The notes under the pieces are model-generated. The model saw only the letters and a program-made list of their open reading frames with translations. It searched no databases and had not been told where the DNA came from. A program made the position numbers and the translations under genes. Source: Nyssa sinensis (Eukaryota; Streptophyta; Magnoliopsida; Cornales; Nyssaceae). From it: 64,000 nt of DNA. Below, in pieces: positions 1-14,500 of the stretch; position 1 is the first letter of the stretch, and every line of letters begins with the position of its first letter. The stretch covers positions 10,440,627-10,504,626 of the forward strand of contig CM018041.1 in assembly GCA_008638375.1 (NCBI GenBank), written 5' to 3'.

Positions 1-1578
1 CTCTACTTACCAATTTTTTTTTTATGAAAAAATGATGTAATATTTACTTAATATAATGCTATCATATCTCTTCTAATGGCTGCCAAGCGTGAGATATGTC
101 TTTAGCCTGTCCAGTCAATAGATATCCATCTAGTATGCTTATCCAATAATTCAAATACATTAGTTTTTTAATTTTTTTTTTTTAAATAGAGTACAGCATT
201 CTTAATCTAAAAAAAAAAAAAATTCACAATGAATAATGAACAACTGGTATAACACTGTCATATTATTTGTGAAACCGTTTTTATTTTTTATAATCAACCT
301 ATTACTAAGACGTATCTATTGATAGAAGTTTTTTTGTCGAACTCTTTTTAGATAGATTGGATAGATTTAAATTGTCGTCTTTTAAATTAACGCCTTGCCA
401 TAGTGCTACTGTTCAAATTTTCTTAAACACGTATTAATTATATAAATTAGTATTCAAATATAGTATATCATTATTCATACGTGTTACATAAAAAATTAAG
501 AATATAAGATCAGCATATAAAATACTTATAAATATAAAAATTAAAAATAAAAAGGATTACCATAGGAAATAAGAAAATGAGTGGTAACAGTTGAAATATC
601 TAGTCATGTCTTTTGGATTACGAAATTGGACAAATCAATATTCTAGACGAATCGAGACCATGAACACACTATTTAAAAAATGTATCAAGGGAAAGAATAG
701 TAGATATTACATAATTCAAATATTTAGCCGTGTCCCAGTGCCTTATGGATTAGGAAATTAGACAAATCTAAGACGAATTCAGGTCTATCCGCACCTACCA
801 AATGTACCGGAAGTCCATGTAACATGCAGCCAACTTCAACACAAAAGTTGGCGATTCTAGATGGGAATGTCATTTCATATTCACATGTAGTGTTCAAGTC
901 ATTGTTAAGACAAACATGTCTCAATTTAGTTCATTAATATTCATTAATTATGTTAAAATTCAAAATTTAAATACTGACTCATTTATTAAATAAATTACAC
1001 ATGTCGACAAAATTAACTTGATTTTTTTTTATCTTTTAAGTAAAAAAATATCAAGATAATTTTTAAGTTTCATAATCTTTGGTCATAAGATAAAACAAAG
1101 TAAAAATTTCTTTTATAAGTAAACAAATTTTCAAACTTTGATAAACTTTTCATGTGAGACAAATTACTTTTAACTCATGGTAATTTTTTTATAATTAAAT
1201 GTGTTAAATCACATTAAATGGATTGACATTACAAAAATTTAAACACGACATGTTTATTCATTGTGTTGTACGTGTCAATCCATTTTTGACCTAAACTCAT
1301 TTATGTTTAATTTAAACTTGTTAATTTTATGTCGTGTTATCGTTTCGTGTCAAAAATTGACACCCCAGGTCAATATCATTAATTTATGAGATAAATAAAA
1401 TTAAAAATTAAATTAAATTTAAGTACATCTTTTGTAAAATATAAAAAAAATTATAGAACAATCCCTATTTTTTAAAATAATTCTTATAAAAATAAAGATT
1501 TTTGAAAGTTTGTCAGCCCCCGTGTGGCTCCATGTTCCACCAGTGACCACACCAGTAGTGGAGATTTAGTTTTTAGAA

Positions 1579-1609
<31 letters not shown>

Positions 1610-4600
1610 ACTTTTTTATTTAACAAAATATTTAATACTGAAAAATTATAATGCTAAATATATTAAGTTTTAAAATTTTAGTCAGTTTACTTTTTTGAAA
1701 GTCTCTTGGTAATCATATAAGAAATATAATTCCGAATTACATTTAAGTGAAAGGTTATTTTTTTTAAATATATATTTATAAATTTACTCTTAGTTTTCAA
1801 TTTTACAAATCTAACATTTCACCTCACGACTACTAATTAGTATTGTTAGCGTCTCACATCAGTTGCAAACAATATCTATGATAGACTTGTATAACGATAT
1901 CCATGATAGACTTATCTAGATAAACACCTCTATTTCAAGTATACTTTTTGAATTTAAGGTTCAAAAAGACAAATCACTAAAAACTTTATGTTTACATTTT
2001 ACACTAAAGCAAAATAGAAATTAAAAAAATAAGAAAAATGGTTTCATGATGTGTTACAAAGTAGAATTATTTTCAAATTACTAAATCGGTTTTTTGCTAG
2101 TCAAAATTGCAGTTAGTTTAATGCTCTACCGATTATTTTTTGAATTGCTTAGAAGTGTAAGATGTTGTAATCATTTTTCTTTTTTCATTTCCTTCACTAA
2201 TCATTCAAAGTTCCAAATTAACAAAGTAGACAACCTGTGAGGAAAACAATTCCATGGGGTTCTTATTTATGAACCTTATATTAAATTGTTATTCAACATT
2301 TTAAGGTGCCTCTTAGAGATTCTCTTCAGTATTAGATTCTTTCAATTTTGTTAAATGCGTAACATGTGAACTAAAACATCGAGCAATGCTAGAGTTCTCT
2401 ACACATTGTCTTTTACAAATCATTCTTGCCCGCACACCAGTGGGATACACTACAGGAAGACAATGGAATTTTAAAAATTTGAAGAGATGTCTATGTAATT
2501 GTGGAAAATTTTATGAGAAATCAGTATAATGTAACTTTAATTTAATTACTTAAATAGGCTCTGGCTTCCAAAGAATGGGTTTTCAAGAAGTTCCCAGTTT
2601 GACTTTCGCCAGATGGGAGGATCTCATCTAGAAGTCCATTCAAAGTAGTGGCGCCAAACACCCTTATTTTTATCTAGCACTTTTCACGCATGGGAAGTCC
2701 ATTTTGGGCTGTCTCAGAAGCCCCACCAAACGCTACCTAATCCATCAATAACATCAGCCTCTAAACTTTAGGGAAATATAAAATTGGGAGGAAGAAACAT
2801 CTGGGAAGAATAAGAAAAATGCTACTCTTATTTTGAGAGGAATATCATTTCCAGCATCGTCAACAAAGTTTTTATCTTACTAATCACTTTACAAGTAAAT
2901 TGCATAACTTCAATTCTCAATCACATCAGTCCTCAATTCTTCAAACCAAACAAAGATCTTATTTCAGAAGGAAAACTAATCATGCTAGAATATTAGGCAT
3001 ACAAAAAGTATCAAGGATGTGTTGTCCTAGCAACCACTAAAGCTTCCTCCCTGCGGTTATCCTTCCATTTAAATATTGTCATTGTCATGACTTCTGCATT
3101 TGGATTTATTCTACTTAGCCAAAGTAGTATTATACAAAAGTCTTTAGTGCACATAAGATGCCAACTTAGGGACTTCTATAATGATTTTCAACAGAGCCAG
3201 TGAATAGATAATGAATAGAGATGATGGACATAGAATTCATGAACATTGTATGTTCGAGTTGTACATAAGTATGGGGCTTCAGATTAATCTTCCAGGACAT
3301 ATATGGATTCTGTCTAAACAGTGTGTTGACAAAAGAAGAGGATTCATGATATCGTCTAGTTGTTCTCAATTATATCTACAGGGCACTGATTACCTAATTA
3401 CATCAATTTGAAATTTAAAGGAAAAAGAAAAGGACTAGATCAATACACCAACAACATATATACAGACACACATACACGTAAACTTCAGTAGTTGTGTGCT
3501 CTTGAGATATCCTGGATCACAATTATCACAATTCATTCCCCCTAGTGATTTGCTGAATTGGATCGCACTGATCCCAATTGTGGATTCATTTGAGATTTGA
3601 AATGCAAGATTTAGCGTTCTAATATAAAATTTCAAGTCTCCAAAAAAATTATGCAACTAAACAAGAAAATACATTCATACATCATTGGAGTTTTTATTTT
3701 ATAATGGCCTGGGTTCATAGGAGTTTTCTGGTATACACACACACACACACATGCATTTTATTGCAAATACGAGCAAAAAATATTTCACATTTCAAATAAA
3801 CAGTAATTCGTTCTAACAAAACTGATCTGAAAAAATCTACTAATTGAATGTTCCTGTTTTCATTTCATGTACCATAACGATTCCATGTTGTAGGTAATAT
3901 TGTTGTAGACTATATAAGTTTCTTAAAATGATCCCTCTCACACTTTCACTCATGCTCTTTCAATTGCTCTGATAACATAACTTGTTAGTACAAGTTTCTA
4001 CACTTATCTCTTATCCTAAAGAAATTGTTTTGTTATTAATGCAAATTACGCCCCTGTCTAGTCATCTTTTATCCAAATTTTCCTGTTTGTTAATGTGTTT
4101 TCCCTTGTGCTTCTTTTCTTTCTTAGCAGAAAGCATGTTCCAAAGAAATGCAGTCCAACTTCCTCGACAATGTTATGGACCTAGTTACACAGTACACACC
4201 AATTCAAACACAGAAGTGACTGGTTCTGTTTTTATTACTTTATGTTCCATTCCTGCTTAAGTTGTGATGAACAAAATCTTAAGAGTTTGAGCAGACTAAT
4301 CAGATTTAACTCATCCAATATTATCTATAACACCTAAGCAAGTCAATCAAATATAAATTGAGAGATAAAAGTAATGCTTCAGAGATACATGTCTTGACAC
4401 ATGCACAAATTTCCTAATCAATAGTTCGCATCATTGTTATGGAATTTGCATTTGCATTTACAATTTTTTCCAGTGATGTGTAGATTTAAAGTGTAGTTTC
4501 ACCAAACATTACATTATAAACCTTAGGCAAATAACTATAGACCATTTCTTATTACATAAAATTTTCCTTATTGATCCAAATTTCGTGCTCTGGGTTTAAC

Positions 4601-4782
4601 AAGTTGGAGTACTCGTCTTGACTACACACACACACACACACACAGTTGTTTCTAAGGTGAAAAAAAAAAACAGCTGTCTCCTAAAAAGCTCTAAAACTGT
4701 CAGCGACCATTAAGTACACTACACAACACTCACAGCAAGTACAGAACGAGGATAGACACAGATATTTGTTTTCTTCTGCTTT

Positions 4783-4817
<35 letters not shown>

Positions 4818-5199
4818 ATCATCTATATTTATCTAAACAATTCCGCATTTCAAGTCAAATTATCATTCCAAACAAACATATTGCAATTCATAATATTCAA
4901 GCAAGCCAATGATATATTTATCTAAAACAGAATTTTCATTTGAATCAAATTATCATATCCAAGCTAAACACCATAATTTACAACGTTAAGCAATCCAATG
5001 AAAGAAAGAAAAATGAAAAATATAAATATAAATATTAAAAAAATGAGTATCAATCCATACCCATTTTGTTAGAAATTTCATTAGTATTCGTCACATTCTT
5101 TGATATTTAAATTCAAATATCAAGCAGTGGAATGCACTTTAAAAACCAGTCTTAACCTCTCACAAGTTTTTGAACAGTCATTTGAAGTTTGATCCTCAA
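1..5199. other. AT-rich intergenic spacer
   Basis: I see no supportable gene here. Open frames are short, overlap on both strands and resemble no family I know. The stretch is strongly AT-rich and holds microsatellites: (TA)n near 1579-1607, (AC)n near 3735-3750, (CA)n near 4625-4643 and (GT)n near 4789-4816. Around 1190-1370 the sequence ends in a GTGTCAAAAATTGACACCCC-like motif typical of old hAT-like MITE ends, but I could not find the partner end. The last few hundred bases should hold the 3' UTR of the minus-strand gene at 5.2 kb. Confidence 0.6.
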
Positions 5200-5497
5200 T
5201 CAGTCTTTTTGATCATTGTTTTGGTCTAGGGTTCCAAACTTCTGCTTGAAGGAGTCTTGCCTCTGTATCCACATCATGTGGCCCTGCAACCCCAATTCGA
5301 AGACAGTTTATCAATCGCTTTCCAAGGTCGATCATGAAATGAAGCTGATAAATATATATCACATATATATCTATATATGCGTAGTGTGTGCATATGAAGA
5401 TACCTGGAGAGCAGGCAGCCCAAGCAATGAGGAAAGAAGCGACCCAGAATTTCTTGTCCTTGAGTAGTTTTTTTGCATCGAACTTGTTAGCGTCCAT
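5200..5497 (-). pseudogene. Small conserved plant one-span membrane protein, two exons, apparent 1-nt frameshift
   Basis: The ATG is at 5497. Exon 1 (5497-5404) ends at a CAG/GT donor, an intron of 120 nt follows (5403-5284, ending TTGCAG), and exon 2 runs 5283-5200. Exon 1 encodes a lysine/aspartate-rich start (MDANKFDAKKLLKDKK) followed by a hydrophobic span (FWVASFLIAWAA). Exon 2 gives a GHMMW then QRQDSFKQKFG reading with a polar tail, which matches short plant proteins of about 60 residues that I recall as conserved and largely uncharacterised. Joined as spliced, exon 1 is one base out of phase with that exon 2 frame. Removing a single T (plus-strand A at about 5413) would bring them in phase. 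As written, the ATG frame instead stops at 5213-5215 after an unrelated tail. This is either a recent lesion or a sequencing indel. The family identity comes from memory; the function is unknown. Confidence 0.6.
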
Positions 5498-5652
5498 TCC
5501 CTATAAACCCTAAAAACCCAATTCGGGTGATTTCTTAGCAGTATCAACTGGTTTCCAGCCTTAACCAACACAGTATTTGAGGAATGAGGAATGCTATAAC
5601 GCCCCTGTTTGTTTGAACGACATAAGGGAGGATTAATATTGCAGGTACTAAT

Positions 5653-6176
5653 TAGGAATGGCAATTTGTCCGTCCCGTCCAAACCCGCCCTGCCCGACCT
5701 CGTCTGTAATGAAATTGGTATGGAATACTCTTAAACAGAGTCAGGCAAGAATTGGGATATGGCTCTTAAAATTATGTTAGGTTCGGAACGAGTTTAGGAG
5801 ATAGTTATTCCGCTCGTTTATATATTAAATTTTATTTATTTATTTTTATATACACTATATTTATTAGTAAATAACATTATATAAAATTAGTTTTAAAATT
5901 TTTCATATCACACTCATATTTTTTTTGTATTAGTTATTATGGTCAAAAAAAATTAATTTACTTATTAAAATAAAAATTTTAATTTACTTAAAAAATATAT
6001 ATCGGGGTTCGGGCAAGAGCGGGGTAAAGTCAAGAAATATAAATGAAATCGGGATTGGAGTCAAAATAAATCTCTAAACAAGGCGGGATGGAGCGGGATC
6101 ACAGACGGAAAATATAAATAGGATCAGAGTTAGAAAAGGGTCACCTCACTCCAAACCCGTCCCGTTATCATTCTTA
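5653..6176. mobile_element. hAT-type MITE, 524 bp
   Basis: The ends are imperfect inverted repeats: TAGGAATGGCAA at the left, and TAAGAATGATAA as the complement of the right. The flanks are 8-bp near-identical direct repeats, GTACTAAT (5645-5652) and ATACTAAT (6177-6184), 7 of 8 matching, which is the hAT target-duplication size. Just inside both ends lie CCCGTCCCG-type GC-rich blocks, seen in many plant hAT-like MITEs. There is no coding sequence. It sits in the upstream region of the small minus-strand gene. Confidence 0.7.
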
Positions 6177-7489
6177 ATACTAATAATGTTAGAATAATAG
6201 TCGCATGAGACTTCCTGTCACTAGTACAATCAAATGAAGGGATTAAATTGTCCAATATGGCTAAGCCGGTGAATAAGGGATTAAATTTTTTTCGTAGATT
6301 AAATTGTCCAATCTGGCTAAGCCAGTGAACAAACATGGCCTAGAAAGATTATATTTCCTATATAAAATGATAATGGCTTAATATGTTCTTAAATAAGCAA
6401 GCACTAAGGGAGTAAAATATTATCGTATGAGAGAATAAAGTATAAATTTTTATTCTGAAATTTATTATTATTATTTTTCATTAATTTCGTTACATTTGAC
6501 ATTTAAGTTACGACTATAAAAAGTAATAGTATAACGTTTTCAAATTACAAAAACTACGAGTAAAATCAAAGCAAATCACAATGCGATATAAGCTGTATTT
6601 TTTTTCTTAAAATAAGTAAAGTTTGCATCACTCACTTGAATGAGAGACACAAGTAAGTAATTGCAATCTCATTTTCTCGTGTGTATTGATGATCCTATTT
6701 GAAATTTTCAACATTACAACTACTCATATCATTTCTTTATACAAAATATGACGATTATAGTGAGAAGAGAAATCAAGCTTCACTGTCAATTAACGAAAAA
6801 AAATGAATACTTACACCACTTAAAAAGAACCTCGGATCCTAACATCACAACTACTCCTAAATCATATTACTAGTATTCCTAAAATTATATTATGATTATT
6901 CTTATAGTTATATGGACATAAGAGAGTACAAGGAAATCTAAGCACTTCAACTAAAGCTACTCAATAAATAAAGTGGCAAATTAGCTGTCGGTGTCCCTTT
7001 CAAAAACATGTTATTCTTTAATGTATTGTCAAGCGTTTTTCACCCATTCATTATCTTCATTTCAAAGTTAAGCATCCATTTTTTTTATATAGTACATAAG
7101 AAGAATAGAAAGCTTATCTGATGCTTGAGGTTTCTCTCTCTTTACATGAAAAAAATGCACATTTGAGCAAGCAGAGATCTATAAAATGTCTTAGCATCTT
7201 GTTCACTATGTATTCTGTGTTCTTGCAGATTCATTGCCTTCCATTCTCAAGTCCTGAACAGTAGGAGCTGAAGATGGAACTTGAAATGTAAGACCACATG
7301 TCACAAGATTCACAGTTGCTTTTAAATAAATCTGGAAAAAAAAAATGAGAGTTCATGTCACAAGGTAAACAATTGCCTGTGACAACAAATAGCTCTAACC
7401 ATCATAACTTCCCATCTAACAGGAGAAAACAGTTGGTCATCAGATAAATTGGAGGGAATCAACCCACACAGTGAGAGAGAAAGATGCTT
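6177..7489. other. Intergenic spacer with a 57-bp tandem duplication
   Basis: I see no gene. At 6240-6330 a unit beginning GATTAAATTGTCCAAT is present twice in tandem with a period of about 57 bp. The part just below 7490 is probably the 3' UTR of the minus-strand HARBI1/ALP1-like gene. Confidence 0.5.
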
Positions 7490-8536
7490 TCAAGCAGGCA
7501 ATCTTCCAGACAAAAAGAGAGACAGCTTGTTTCTCAGAACTGAGGCAGACTTATCAATAGAATCACAAGTTTGTTGACGATAACCAGAGTCATGATGATG
7601 AGACATGGGCATCTCATGTTTCACCTCATCTTCCAAATCAATGACTATGTTGTGCAGCAGGCAGCAAACAAGAATAATCCTTGGTAATCTATTCTTATCA
7701 GGCCTCCACATCACTCCTTGAATAATTTTCCACGTCTCCTTCAACCTCGCCAATGCCCTTTGAGCCACCACTTGGGTTGCAAAATGCCGCTTATTAAAGT
7801 TAACCTGAAAATCAGAAAGGTTCCTGTCCTTGATAGGGAGTGAGAAGCCATGGCAAAAGGGGAAATCCTACATCCCCAACTATATATTCCCTTAATTCTG
7901 TTCCATCTGACAACTTAATCTGCTTCCCATTTAGCCTCTTCCCTTCTTCAGAAAGTTTGAAGAAACTTGAGCTTTTGAGCACAAGAGAGTCGCTCAAACT
8001 TCCTGGCCAGCCAGCGACTATGTCACGGAATCTCATCTCTGGGTCCACGATTGCCTGCAGGATCATGCTGTGGCTCTTCTCTCTGTCACACCAGACGTTA
8101 TTTGATCGGTCAATTGAAGACAGACACATCATGACATGCGTGGTGTCAATGGTACCACAACAATTTGGAAGGCCTCGGATTTTCTCAAACTTGGACTTTA
8201 TCTCTTTCATCTCTGCTTCTGTTGAAGGCCAATGGAGATGGTGGAGCCCTCTTTCTTCCATGGCTTCCACAAACCGCCAGGTTATTTGTGCAACAGTTGA
8301 TTGGTTTATCCCAAGCAAATCGCCAACCGCTGATAATGATTCCCCAGAGCTCAGCCTTCTTAAAGCAACAGCCACTCGATCATTTAGACTCAAGAGCTTG
8401 CCATTAATATCCATGAAGTTGGCAGGCTTAGCCATCATCTCTTCTTTTACAAGTGAACAAATGTAGTTAAATGTCTTCCTTGAAATCTTGAAAATAGATT
8501 CAAATTTAGCTGAATCCTTTGACTGGGATAAAGGCC
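7490..8536 (-). CDS. Exon 2 of the HARBI1/ALP1-like gene
   Basis: This 1,047-nt exon holds almost the whole protein: the HTH region at about 8250-8400, the first acidic catalytic-type residue (GTIDTTH) near 8140, the second (GDVG) near 7880, and the third acidic cluster (VIDLED) near 7640. Frame 1 runs from 8536 to about 7820, where the extra base forces a stop. Frame 2 resumes and runs to 7490. All three acidic positions are present, unlike in strongly degenerate members. An uninterrupted long frame on the opposite strand (7840-8466) is a shadow of this exon. Confidence 0.82.
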
Positions 8537-11500
8537 CTGAAAACCAACAATAACTAGGAAATAAATATTCAAGGGTGTGATGGTTGAGACGCTATAATCA
8601 ATGTTCCCGGAGAAAAACAAACAGTAATGCCACTGCTCAGGATCCACCTCTCTACTAGGGTACAATTAAAGCACAAGAAATGGTGGTTTTCACATAGCAG
8701 ACAAAATTGCACTCTGAATGGTTGAGTGTGGGGACCACATTATATTCATAGCAGAGGTGGAAACTCTAAGAAAGTATGACAAACAACATGCTCAAACATT
8801 CAACAAGAAGATATTCAGATTAACTCATAACTATCTTTTTCCCTGATAAATAATGTATTTATATCAAAAGGGAGCACTTCCATGGTAATGTTAACAATTT
8901 CTATCCAGGATAGTTTGAGCATGGCTATTCAGTAATTCACCTCTTTAGTTGCTGCATGCCTACTCTTTAGTTCACCTTGTTATGCATCATTCAAGTATCA
9001 GAGGGAAAATAACAAGGAATGATTTGCACAGAAACATATTTTGTTCAGTTAAGGAAAGACCTTTCTCAAGCTATAACACAAAAACTTCCTTCAGAAAGCA
9101 AGTCCTTGTTATTGGTGTTAAAGAAAACTAAATCTAGAAATTGGTTTTATAAAGAACCCGTCAGCATTATTAGTTTGCAGCACAAGAATTTATGCACTAC
9201 AAATTTAACGAGACTCCCAAAAAGAAAGGCAATTATTCTGCAGTGATAAATTTAATTCCTGTAGTAATCATACTGAACCAAATCCTATTTACATTTCCAG
9301 GTCATCAAAAAAATATGTCATTACTTGAGCATGAGGTTTCTGCCAGATGATCCAAGAAACTAGTAGAGTAAAACCCTTGAAGTTCTAACTTTTTGAGATT
9401 AGATTTTTACATTCAAGATATTATCCACACACACTTGGCGAGAGCTGGTTTATGAGAAGGAAAAAAAAAAACTAACAACTAAGAGATCAAATAGTAGGAA
9501 TCAGGAATCAGAATTGACTCTAAAGTCTAAACCTTCCGCACAAGTGTTATACAACAAAGATTACTACTTGTCTCTTGTAAATTGTAATGGATGTATAGAC
9601 ATATGGATTGGCAAGGGTCAGAAAGAGGGTCTTGGGGAGTCATAGAACCTTGTCAGGGTCTCTTTTCTTCCTGAGATTGTGAAATGAATCACATGTTGGT
9701 TTTCAGGACAAAACTTTCCTGGATATCAATAGCCCAGTGTAACAAATTGCAACAAAGTCCAGAAAAAAAAAATTAGTAGTTATAATTTTACTATATGTCA
9801 TGCAAAACACTGTTTTAAAATCCATCCAGGAAAACCATACATCTACTGGCCTTGGGGATGAAAAATTCACCAAAATCATTAATGATCTCGGTGGGGGAAA
9901 AAAAGAAGAGAAAAATGCTGGTTGCAAACAGTTTGATGGACAACTTATTGATATATCACCAAATCTAGATTTTGTGTCTGGTTGCGAGATCTCATCTGGA
10001 TTTAGCCTGTCGAACAATGACATGGACTCAGTTTGAGTATCCACAAACTCTCAGTGAGGGAATCCACACTGCTGGGTTGTTCTCAATGGCATCATTAGTT
10101 GGCAATAAAGGCAACCAATATAAATTTCTATGTCCGTACTCCCTACAGCTCTCATATCTATAAATGAACCATTTCATTTAAATTTGAGATCAGAACCCAT
10201 TCTATTAGAGTGCATCTTAAAAAAGAATTAAGTAATATCAAGATTTCCATGTTAAATTATCTTTTCAAAAATGATTTTCAAACGTACCACATTATCATGA
10301 CTACCGACAGCCATATTATTAAGAGTTGTAAATATATCCTCAACTGTGAACCTTCAATGTTTATAGTTGTGCAGGGTGCACTTCAAGTTTCCCATGTCAA
10401 GCCAAAAAGCTTATCCCTCACTATTGTAAAATTTATTAGTGGATCTTTTCCTTTTCTTTTCTTTTTGATGAGTAAGACCAAAAAACAAGAGTCTCATGTT
10501 ATCCAAAAAATCTACAAAAGTATTAAAAAATGAGGAGTATGCTTCTATAACCCCAAAAAAATAATGTTTTCAAAAAACTATCCTTGAATTTACATGTAGA
10601 CAGCGAATTCTCTTAAAAAATCAGTTGATTCCTTTCCTTCCATATGCTCCAAAACAAACAAATGGGCACCATTCTCCATATCATCTTTCTCGTCTTCTTA
10701 CCACATCCCCCCCATCCACCCTTTCAAAAAATCCATTACGAAGATAGCATGACCCAACGACATCCAAAAAGAGAGATAACAAGTTTCACATTTCTGTATC
10801 ATATGAACAATGAAAAAAGAGATCATTAATAGATTCCCCGTCCAATAAACACATGGGACACTGACCAGCTAGGCTAAATCCCCTCTTTTGTAAGTTGTCC
10901 ATTGTAAGGACCATTCCCCATGCTAATGTCCAACCAAAAAAGCAAGCTTTTGGCCGGTGCCTTCGAAGACCACACCATTTTCCATGGAAAATTCTTATCT
11001 CCCCTTCCGCGCCAACTCCTTACAGTAGGATTTTATAGAAAAGTTCCCACTTGTATCCGTCTTCCACCTCATCGCATCCAGGTCATCTCCTTTAGGAGTA
11101 TGTTATTGAAGCATCTGCAATAAACCAATAACCTGTTCCACCTCCCAATCCAAACAATCCCTTTGAAAAAAAGGATTCCGAATGGGACCCTCTTCCGAGC
11201 TCACCAAATAATCCACCACCCCGGCCTTCTTTTTTTTTTTGGTCTTACCATAGTCAATTGGAACAAATGAGGAAATTTTTCCTCCAAATGAATATCATCA
11301 CACCAAGTATCCAGCCAAAAAATGAACCCGGGATTCCTTCGAAATCCACTTATGTGACTCACAACCATACTTGGCTCAATGACATCTCCTCCACAATGCC
11401 CCTTCTTCCTTTGCAAAGCGCCAATGCCATTTCCCCAAAAGGACCTTATTAAAAACCCTCGACACTTTAATCCCCCAAACTCCCTCCTTTACCAGAATCC

Positions 11501-14500
11501 GAATCTTATCCCAATTCAATAGATACAATTTCTTTTCCCCCTCTTTCCCTTCCCCCAAAAAAAAAAAAAACTCTTTACACTACATTGATGCTGGAATAGG
11601 GAAAAAGACATGTATTATGTAGGGAGACTTGCCAACGTGCTTTTAATTAACGTCAACATGCCTTTCATAGACAAATATTGTTTCTTCCATCTTGTCAATT
11701 GTCCATGGAATATTTTGATCTCATGTTCACAAACTTACCCTTGTTAGGCAAATTATGTAACGGTTATAAACACCCAACAATTATAAGATTTATTAAAGCA
11801 AACATGAAATAACAATGCAAGACTAGCTTTGTTAGGGCACATGGCTTCCATCATTCAAGTTACTTCTTGCCAATTCTTTTGCATCTTTTTCAGCTAAGAA
11901 GTACAGATATGGATACGGATACGGACACGGGGCACGGATACGATATGACACGGACATGAAATTTTTCAAAAAAGTAGGACATAGATACGTTGAGAACACG
12001 TTGAATATATATATATATATAGATATATTTTATATGCCTATATAATAAAATTTTAATATTATTTCAATCAAAATTGGCATTAAAATACGCAAATCATGTA
12101 AATATTATTAATATATCAAAATAAAAAAGTCAATGAATAAAAATTTAAGAATTTGGTTTAATAATCAACATTCATGATTCAAATTTCAAAACAAATTTGT
12201 TAACTATTATATATATTTGTTTGTGTATAAAAAAATAGTGGAGAAGAAGCGAAAGAGAAGGAAAAATAAATCAAAAAAACATCCCAAAAAAATTTCCAAA
12301 AACGTGTCCATAGCGTGTTGTGGAAATCCCGGATAATTGAGTGGGATTTATTTTTGAATGTGATTATGATTTAGAGAGGATTATGGTAGGAGATTTAGGT
12401 TGATTAGGTGACATATTTTTTATTTTCTTTTTTTCTTTGTTTCCTTTTCTCTGTTGTTTCTATTTTCCAATTCTCATTGTATATTATATATAGAGTCATT
12501 GTATGTAACACATTACATTGAATACAAAAGAGAAATTGATTCATATTGTCTTCATGGTATCAGAGCAGGGATACGAAAAACCCTAGCACAATATGGCCGC
12601 CAGCCATGAATCTACCCAGTCGGTAACTCAGGAAGGAGAGTCAGAGACCATCACTTCCATGAGTTCAACTGTTGCAATTGAGAATCCCTCATTCCATCTC
12701 ACCATAGAGAAATTGAATGAAAAGAATTACCGAGAATGGGCCCAATCCATCAAGCTGGTTATTGACGGCAGAGGAAAACTGGGTTTCCTGACAGGCGAGA
12801 TTAAGCAGCCTCCCTCCAGTGATGCAACGGCTCTCCAAAAATGACGTTCTAAGAATTCATTCATCACTTCATGCTTGATCAACTCCATGAGACCAACCAT
12901 CGGTAGAACTTACATGTTCCTCCCGACTGCCAAAGACGTTTGGGACGCTGTGAGAGAGACGTACTCAGATGCCGGAGATGCGTCACAGGTCTTCGAACTC
13001 AAAACAAGGCTGTGGCAGTTGAAACAAGGAGATCGGGAAGTCACAGAATTCTACACCGAGATGCTGGGACTGTGGCGAGAACTCGATCTCAGTTGTGGTG
13101 AAGACTGGGAGTGCACGGGTGATAGTGTTCGATTCCAGAAACGAATGGAAGCCGAGAGGGTGTTCGAATTTCTGGCAGGGCTGAATCGCGACCTCGACGA
13201 TGTTCGCAACAGAGTCCTGGGTCGACGACCACTTCCCTCCATCCGTGAAGTCTTCGCCGAGGTACGACGGGAAGAACAGAGACGGAAGGTGATGTTGAAG
13301 GAGAAAGCAGAGACAGGAATTGAGGGCTCTACCCTTGCGAGTCGAGGGATGGTGACGACGGGCAGATCTGGTTCACAGTCGAATCTCGTCTCTGAGGGAG
13401 AAGATGGGGTATCGCGTGGGTCGTCCAACGGGTCGAGACAGACCCATATACCTGGCGGATTGGAAGCTCTTATAAGCCATGGGCTTCATGGGTCTTATAA
13501 TGGATCCGGCCCAAATCATGGATCTGGCCCAAAACAAAATAAACGTCCCTTTTGTGAGTATTGTAGAAAATCGGGCCATACCAAAGATACCTGTTGGACC
13601 TTACATAGCAAGCCTGCAGATTAGAAGCCCAGACAGTCTAATAAATCTCATGGATACCAGGCCTCTACTGAACAGCCCTTTAGTGGGGGTTTTAACCCCG
13701 AGCAACTTGAGAAACTTTATGCTCTATTTTCGACCTTTCAAACCTCGGGTCAGTCCTCTAATCAACTGCCATCGGGTTCCTTAGCCCACAAAGGTACTTT
13801 TTTGTCAGCCCTTAGTTCCACTTTAAATCATACTCCCTGGATTATTGACTCAGGTGCATCTGACCATATGATTGATGCTCATTATTTATTCACTACATAT
13901 TCACCTTGTGCTGGTAATTTGAAAATAAAAATTGCAGATGGTTCTTGATCCCCAGTAGCTGGCAAGGGGAGTATCCGTATCTCTGAATTTATTACTTTGG
14001 AATCTGTTCTTTATGTTCCTAATCTTTCTTGCAATTTGTTATCTATTAGTCAGCTAACCAAACAATCTCATTGCTCAGCTATTTTTTTGTCTTCTCATTG
14101 TGTTTTTCAGGATCTATCATCGGGGAAGACGATTGGCAATGCTAAGGAATGCGAGGGACTCTACTACTTTGATGATGTTCCCATGAATAAACAGTGTCGT
14201 CCTCCTCTTTGTAATTCTGCATTTAGTCCTAGGGATAGTGATCTTTTGTTATGGCATAAACGAATGGGTCACCCTAGTTTTCAATATTTAAAACAATTGT
14301 TTCCATCACTTTGTTTGAATAAAACTCCTTTGGATTTACAATGTGAAGTTTGTGAACTCGCAAAACATCATCGTACTTGTTTTCCCACATCTTCTTATAA
14401 ACCATCACTGCCTTTTACCCTAATACACAGTGATCTTTGGGGCCCTTCACGAATATCTAATCGGACCCACAAAAAATGGTTTATAACATTTATCGATGAT

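Noticed and set aside
7840..8466. 208-codon plus-strand open frame
   Set aside because: It lies exactly antisense to the HARBI1/ALP1-like exon, which has clear domain motifs. The plus frame has none.
13051..13579. Minus-strand frames of 125 and 68 codons
   Set aside because: They are shadows of the Copia gag on the plus strand.
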